Part shown: positions 61,518 to 64,000 of the stretch, in pieces
How the letters are laid out: each line of letters opens with the position of its first letter
Numbering within the stretch: position 1 is the stretch's first letter
NCBI GenBank assembly: GCA_039527025.1
Contig: BAAAJN010000008.1
Coordinates: forward strand, 1-64,000
Direction of reading: 5' to 3'
Length of the DNA: 64,000 nucleotides
From: Microlunatus lacustris
Lineage (GTDB): Bacteria > Actinomycetota > Actinomycetes > Propionibacteriales > Propionibacteriaceae
Notes under the pieces: generated by a model
What the model was told of the DNA's origin: nothing
Seen by the model: the letters and a program-made list of their open reading frames with translations, nothing else
Databases searched by the model: none
Position numbers and translations under genes: made by a program

Positions 61518-63017
61518 GTGGTCACCAACTACGCCCAGACGATCGCCTACCCGGCTCCGGGCTCGCGCCCCTCGCGCAACGGGCTGGAGGTCATCCAACC
61601 CCACGTCATCGTCCTGTTCGGCGCGACCGGGGACCTGTCGCGGCGCAAGCTGCTGCCCGGGTTGGCGCACCTCGCGCTCTCGGCGCTGGCGCCCGACATC
61701 CAGGTGATCGGCACCTCGCTGGAGGACTACACCGAGGACTCCTTCCGGGAGTTCGCCCGCCAAGCCGTCACGGAATTCACCCACCACCCGCTGAGCGATG
61801 AGCAGTGGGTCCAGTTCGCCCAGCGGCTCACCTACGTGCCGCAGAGCGCGGGGCCGCAGGGACTCGGCGACGCCGTCCGGCTGGCCGAGGAGCGGCTCGG
61901 CGGCGAGGTCGGCCGGTTGCACTACATGAGCGTGCCGCCGGCGGCCGCGCCGGCGGTGATCAACACCCTGCGCGAGGCGGACCTCGTCGAGCGTTCGCGG
62001 GTGGTGATGGAGAAGCCGTTCGGCACCGACCTGCGCAGCGCGATCCTGCTCAACGACCAGGTGCACGAGACCTTCCGGGAGCGGCAGATCTTCCGGATCG
62101 ACCACTTCCTGGGCAAGGAGGCGGCCCAGAACATCTTGGCCTTCCGGTTCGCGAACGGGTTGTTCGAGCCGATCTGGAACCGCAACTTCATCGACCACGT
62201 CCAGATCGACATCCCCGAGACCCTGGGCCTGGACCGGCGGGCGGGTTTCTACGAGGCCACCGGCGCCTACAAGGACATGGTCGTCACGCACCTGTTCCAG
62301 GTCCTGGCCTTCGTGGCGATGGAACCGCCGACCGCGCTGGAGCCGCGGGCCATCAGCGAGGAGAAGAACAAGGTCTTCCGCTCGATGCTGCCGCTCGACC
62401 CCAACCAGGTGGTGCGCGGCCAGTACAGCGGCTACCGCGAGGAGGACGGGGTGGCCCGGGACTCCGACACCGAGACCTTCATCGCGTTGAAGGCGGGCAT
62501 CGACAACTGGCGGTGGGCGGGAGTGCCGTTCTACTGCCGGACGGGCAAGCGGCTGGCGGAGGGGCAGCGGATCATCTCGATCGCCTTCAAGGAGGCCCCG
62601 AAGTCGATGTTCCCCGGCGGTTCCGGGGTGGGCGCGTCCGGGCCCGACCACCTGACCTTCGACCTGGCCGACGAGTCCAAGGTCTCGCTCTCCTTCTACG
62701 GGAAACGCCCCGGTCCGGGCATGAAGCTGGACAAGCTCAGCATGCAGTTCTCCACGCAGGAGACCGACCGGGCCGGCGACGTGCTGGAGGCCTACGAGCG
62801 GTTGATCATGGACGCGATGCGGGACGACCACACGCTGTTCACGACCGCGGAGGGCATCGAGAGCCTCTGGGAGCGGTCCGAACCCCTGCTGCGCAACCCG
62901 CCGCCGGTGAAGCCGTACGCCCCGGGGTCCTGGGGTCCGAACGCCATCCACCAGCTGGTCGCGCCGCACGCCTGGCGGCTCCCCTTCGAGCGTGTCTGGC
63001 GGACCCGGCGCAGCTGA
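61518..63017 (+). CDS. zwf: Glucose-6-phosphate dehydrogenase
   Basis: 499 residues from GTG 61518; GTG 61503 in frame is an alternative and neither has a good ribosome site. The NADP loop is FGATGDLSRRKLLP. The active-site block FRIDHFLGKEAAQN lies near residue 195 and carries the catalytic His. 'GVPFYCRTGKRL' and 'YERLIMDAMRDDHTLFTTAEGIESLWE' complete the family pattern. It feeds the oxidative pentose phosphate pathway. No opcA, tal or tkt is adjacent, so this is probably not the main actinobacterial cluster copy. Confidence 0.95.
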   Translation: MVTNYAQTIAYPAPGSRPSRNGLEVIQPHVIVLFGATGDLSRRKLLPGLAHLALSALAPDIQVIGTSLEDYTEDSFREFARQAVTEFTHHPLSDEQWVQFAQRLTYVPQSAGPQGLGDAVRLAEERLGGEVGRLHYMSVPPAAAPAVINTLREADLVERSRVVMEKPFGTDLRSAILLNDQVHETFRERQIFRIDHFLGKEAAQNILAFRFANGLFEPIWNRNFIDHVQIDIPETLGLDRRAGFYEATGAYKDMVVTHLFQVLAFVAMEPPTALEPRAISEEKNKVFRSMLPLDPNQVVRGQYSGYREEDGVARDSDTETFIALKAGIDNWRWAGVPFYCRTGKRLAEGQRIISIAFKEAPKSMFPGGSGVGASGPDHLTFDLADESKVSLSFYGKRPGPGMKLDKLSMQFSTQETDRAGDVLEAYERLIMDAMRDDHTLFTTAEGIESLWERSEPLLRNPPPVKPYAPGSWGPNAIHQLVAPHAWRLPFERVWRTRRS

Positions 63018-63202
63018 TCCGGCGCGGTCGGGAACATTGGCCGGAGAACTGGCGTCCAACAGTTCGGGGGAGGGGCCGGGAATACCCATTTCGCGAGAAT
63101 TCTTGCTCAGGATCTCCTCAAGCCCCGGCGTTGCCGAGAAGGCGTCCACAGACCAGCCCTACACTCGATTTCGTCAGTTCAACTCGGGGCTTGGAAAGGG
63201 AC

Positions 63203-63538
63203 ATGACTGTGGCACAGAAAACCATCGTCAAGATGTATGACGATCTGGACGGTAGTGAGATCGATGCCGAGGGCAAGAGCATCTCGTTCTCCTTCGACGG
63301 CACGTCCTACGAGATCGACCTCAGCGGCAAGAACGTCGAGAAGATGCGTGCGGACCTGCAGGTGTACATCGACAAGGCGCGCAAGGTGAGCCGACGCAGC
63401 AGCGGTGGCGGCAAGTCCGAGCCGGCTCCGCTCGACACCCGGGCCGTCCGCGCCTGGGCCGAGGAGCAGGGCCTGGAGGTCTCGGCCCGGGGGCGGCTCT
63501 CCTCGGAGCTGATCGAGCAGTACCGCGCGGCGCACTGA
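63203..63538 (+). CDS. lsr2: Nucleoid-associated silencer Lsr2
   Basis: 111 residues from ATG 63203, after GAAAGGGAC; GTG 63209 would give a start closer to other Lsr2 proteins. The N-terminal dimerisation domain reads 'KTIVKMYDDLDGSEIDAEGKSISFSFDGTSYEIDLS'. A Ser/Gly-rich linker leads to the AT-hook-like DNA-binding domain with 'VRAWAEEQGLEVSARGRLSSELIEQYRAA', where RGR contacts the minor groove. It bridges DNA and silences AT-rich, often foreign, genes. TACACT at 63160-63165 is a possible -10 in the 185-bp upstream gap. Confidence 0.95.
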   Translation: MTVAQKTIVKMYDDLDGSEIDAEGKSISFSFDGTSYEIDLSGKNVEKMRADLQVYIDKARKVSRRSSGGGKSEPAPLDTRAVRAWAEEQGLEVSARGRLSSELIEQYRAAH

Positions 63539-63583
63539 TCGCGTGCTGACGCCGGCGGCCCCGGGCGCGGGGGCGGGAGGTCG

Positions 63584-64000
63584 ATGAGCACCCGACGACG
63601 TGCTCTGCTGGTGGGCGCCACCAGCGCGATCGGTCGAGGACTGGCCGTCGAGCTGGCCGTCCTCGGCCACGACCTCGTGCTCTGGGGCCGGCGGCCGGCC
63701 GAGCTCGAGGTCACCGCCGAGCAGGTCCGGGCCGCCGGTGCCGAGGTGCGCACGGCGACGCTCGACGTGACCGACGACACCGCCCTCCGCGCCGCCGTCG
63801 GCACGCTGGGCGGGGAAGCCCTGCACGTCGCCGTCTGGACCCCGGGGCTGTTCGACTGGGGTCGCGCGGACCGGGCCGACCCCGCGGCGTGGCGGGTTCT
63901 GATGCAGGTGAACGTCACCGCCCCGGCGGTCTTCACCGCGCTGGTCGCCCCGCTGCTGGTGTCGTCGGCACCGTCCTCGCTGGTCTACCTCGGCTCCGGG
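63584..64000 (+). CDS. Short-chain dehydrogenase/reductase, N-terminal part (runs off the window)
   Basis: 139 codons are visible from ATG 63584, after GGGCGGGAGG. The Rossmann start is LLVGATSAIGRGLAVELA, followed by 'VLWGRRPAELE', 'TLDVTDDTALRAAV' and 'MQVNVTAPAVFTALV'. The usual NNAG block is replaced by WTPGLFDWG. The catalytic Tyr-x-x-x-Lys lies beyond the right edge, so activity cannot be judged. Confidence 0.87.
   Translation, partial: MSTRRRALLVGATSAIGRGLAVELAVLGHDLVLWGRRPAELEVTAEQVRAAGAEVRTATLDVTDDTALRAAVGTLGGEALHVAVWTPGLFDWGRADRADPAAWRVLMQVNVTAPAVFTALVAPLLVSSAPSSLVYLGSG

Overview
The window looks like chromosomal sequence from a high-GC actinobacterium. Third codon positions are almost always G or C, GTG starts are common, and the gene set is actinobacterial: an HspR-controlled dnaK-grpE-dnaJ-hspR operon, Lsr2, a class E sortase, purS/purQ/small purL, stand-alone LigD-type polymerases and DUF3151. 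Gene content and style suggest the Geodermatophilaceae or a close relative (Blastococcus, Modestobacter, Geodermatophilus), but that is an inference. I see no rRNA, tRNA, CRISPR array, prophage or recognisable defence island. The only mobile DNA is the end of an IS30-type element at the left edge.

Layout. 1-119: tail of an IS30-family transposase, its terminal repeat and a perfect palindrome. 240-6453: a membrane Fe-S oxidoreductase, then an osmoprotectant (OpuC/ProU-type) ABC operon closed by a strong terminator. 6.5-15.3 kb: a secreted sugar dehydrogenase, a LigD-type polymerase, a NarL-type two-component pair, an ABC exporter and an OmpR-type two-component pair. 15.4-25.6 kb: the heat-shock region, dnaK-grpE-dnaJ-hspR behind three HAIR operators and clpB behind two, with a second LigD-type polymerase, a flavin monooxygenase-like protein and two small genes between them. 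25.6-34.8 kb: mixed metabolism and envelope genes (spermidine synthase-like protein, aminotransferase, succinate-semialdehyde dehydrogenase, sortase E, pyrE, LemA, aldo/keto reductase, DedA, SpoU methyltransferase). 35.0-38.3 kb: a small HTH gene with an orphan Clp-N-domain gene, then a divergent SIS protein/GntR regulator pair and a PH-domain membrane protein. 38.4-57.4 kb: fba, a CorA-type transporter, DUF3151 and a purine locus (purA, purD, purB, purC, purS, purQ, purL) broken up by a LacI regulator, an ABC-2 exporter, a PspC mini-protein, an MFS transporter and a large membrane protein of unknown function. 57.4-64 kb: repeat array, SIS protein, M20 peptidase, a TTG-started small protein, glycerate kinase, zwf, lsr2 and the start of an SDR gene.

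How it works together. HspR is the last gene of the dnaK operon and should repress both that operon and clpB through the HAIR sites read here. Seven purine genes cover the GAR synthetase, FGAM synthetase, SAICAR synthetase, adenylosuccinate lyase and adenylosuccinate synthetase steps; pyrE supplies pyrimidines. zwf and fba belong to central carbon flow.

Two features run through the window. First, at least sixteen genes have a TANNNT -10 hexamer six to eight bases before the start codon and usually no Shine-Dalgarno sequence, the signature of leaderless mRNAs. One such hexamer pair overlaps symmetrically to serve two divergent genes (34176-34185), and another is built into the arms of a large inverted repeat before the HTH/Clp-N pair (34951-34989). 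Second, three convergent gene junctions carry the same palindromic repeat whose arms have been amplified into 19-23 bp tandem arrays; two of these supply the stop codon of the upstream gene. All functions come from reading the translated sequence and from family knowledge; no database search was run.
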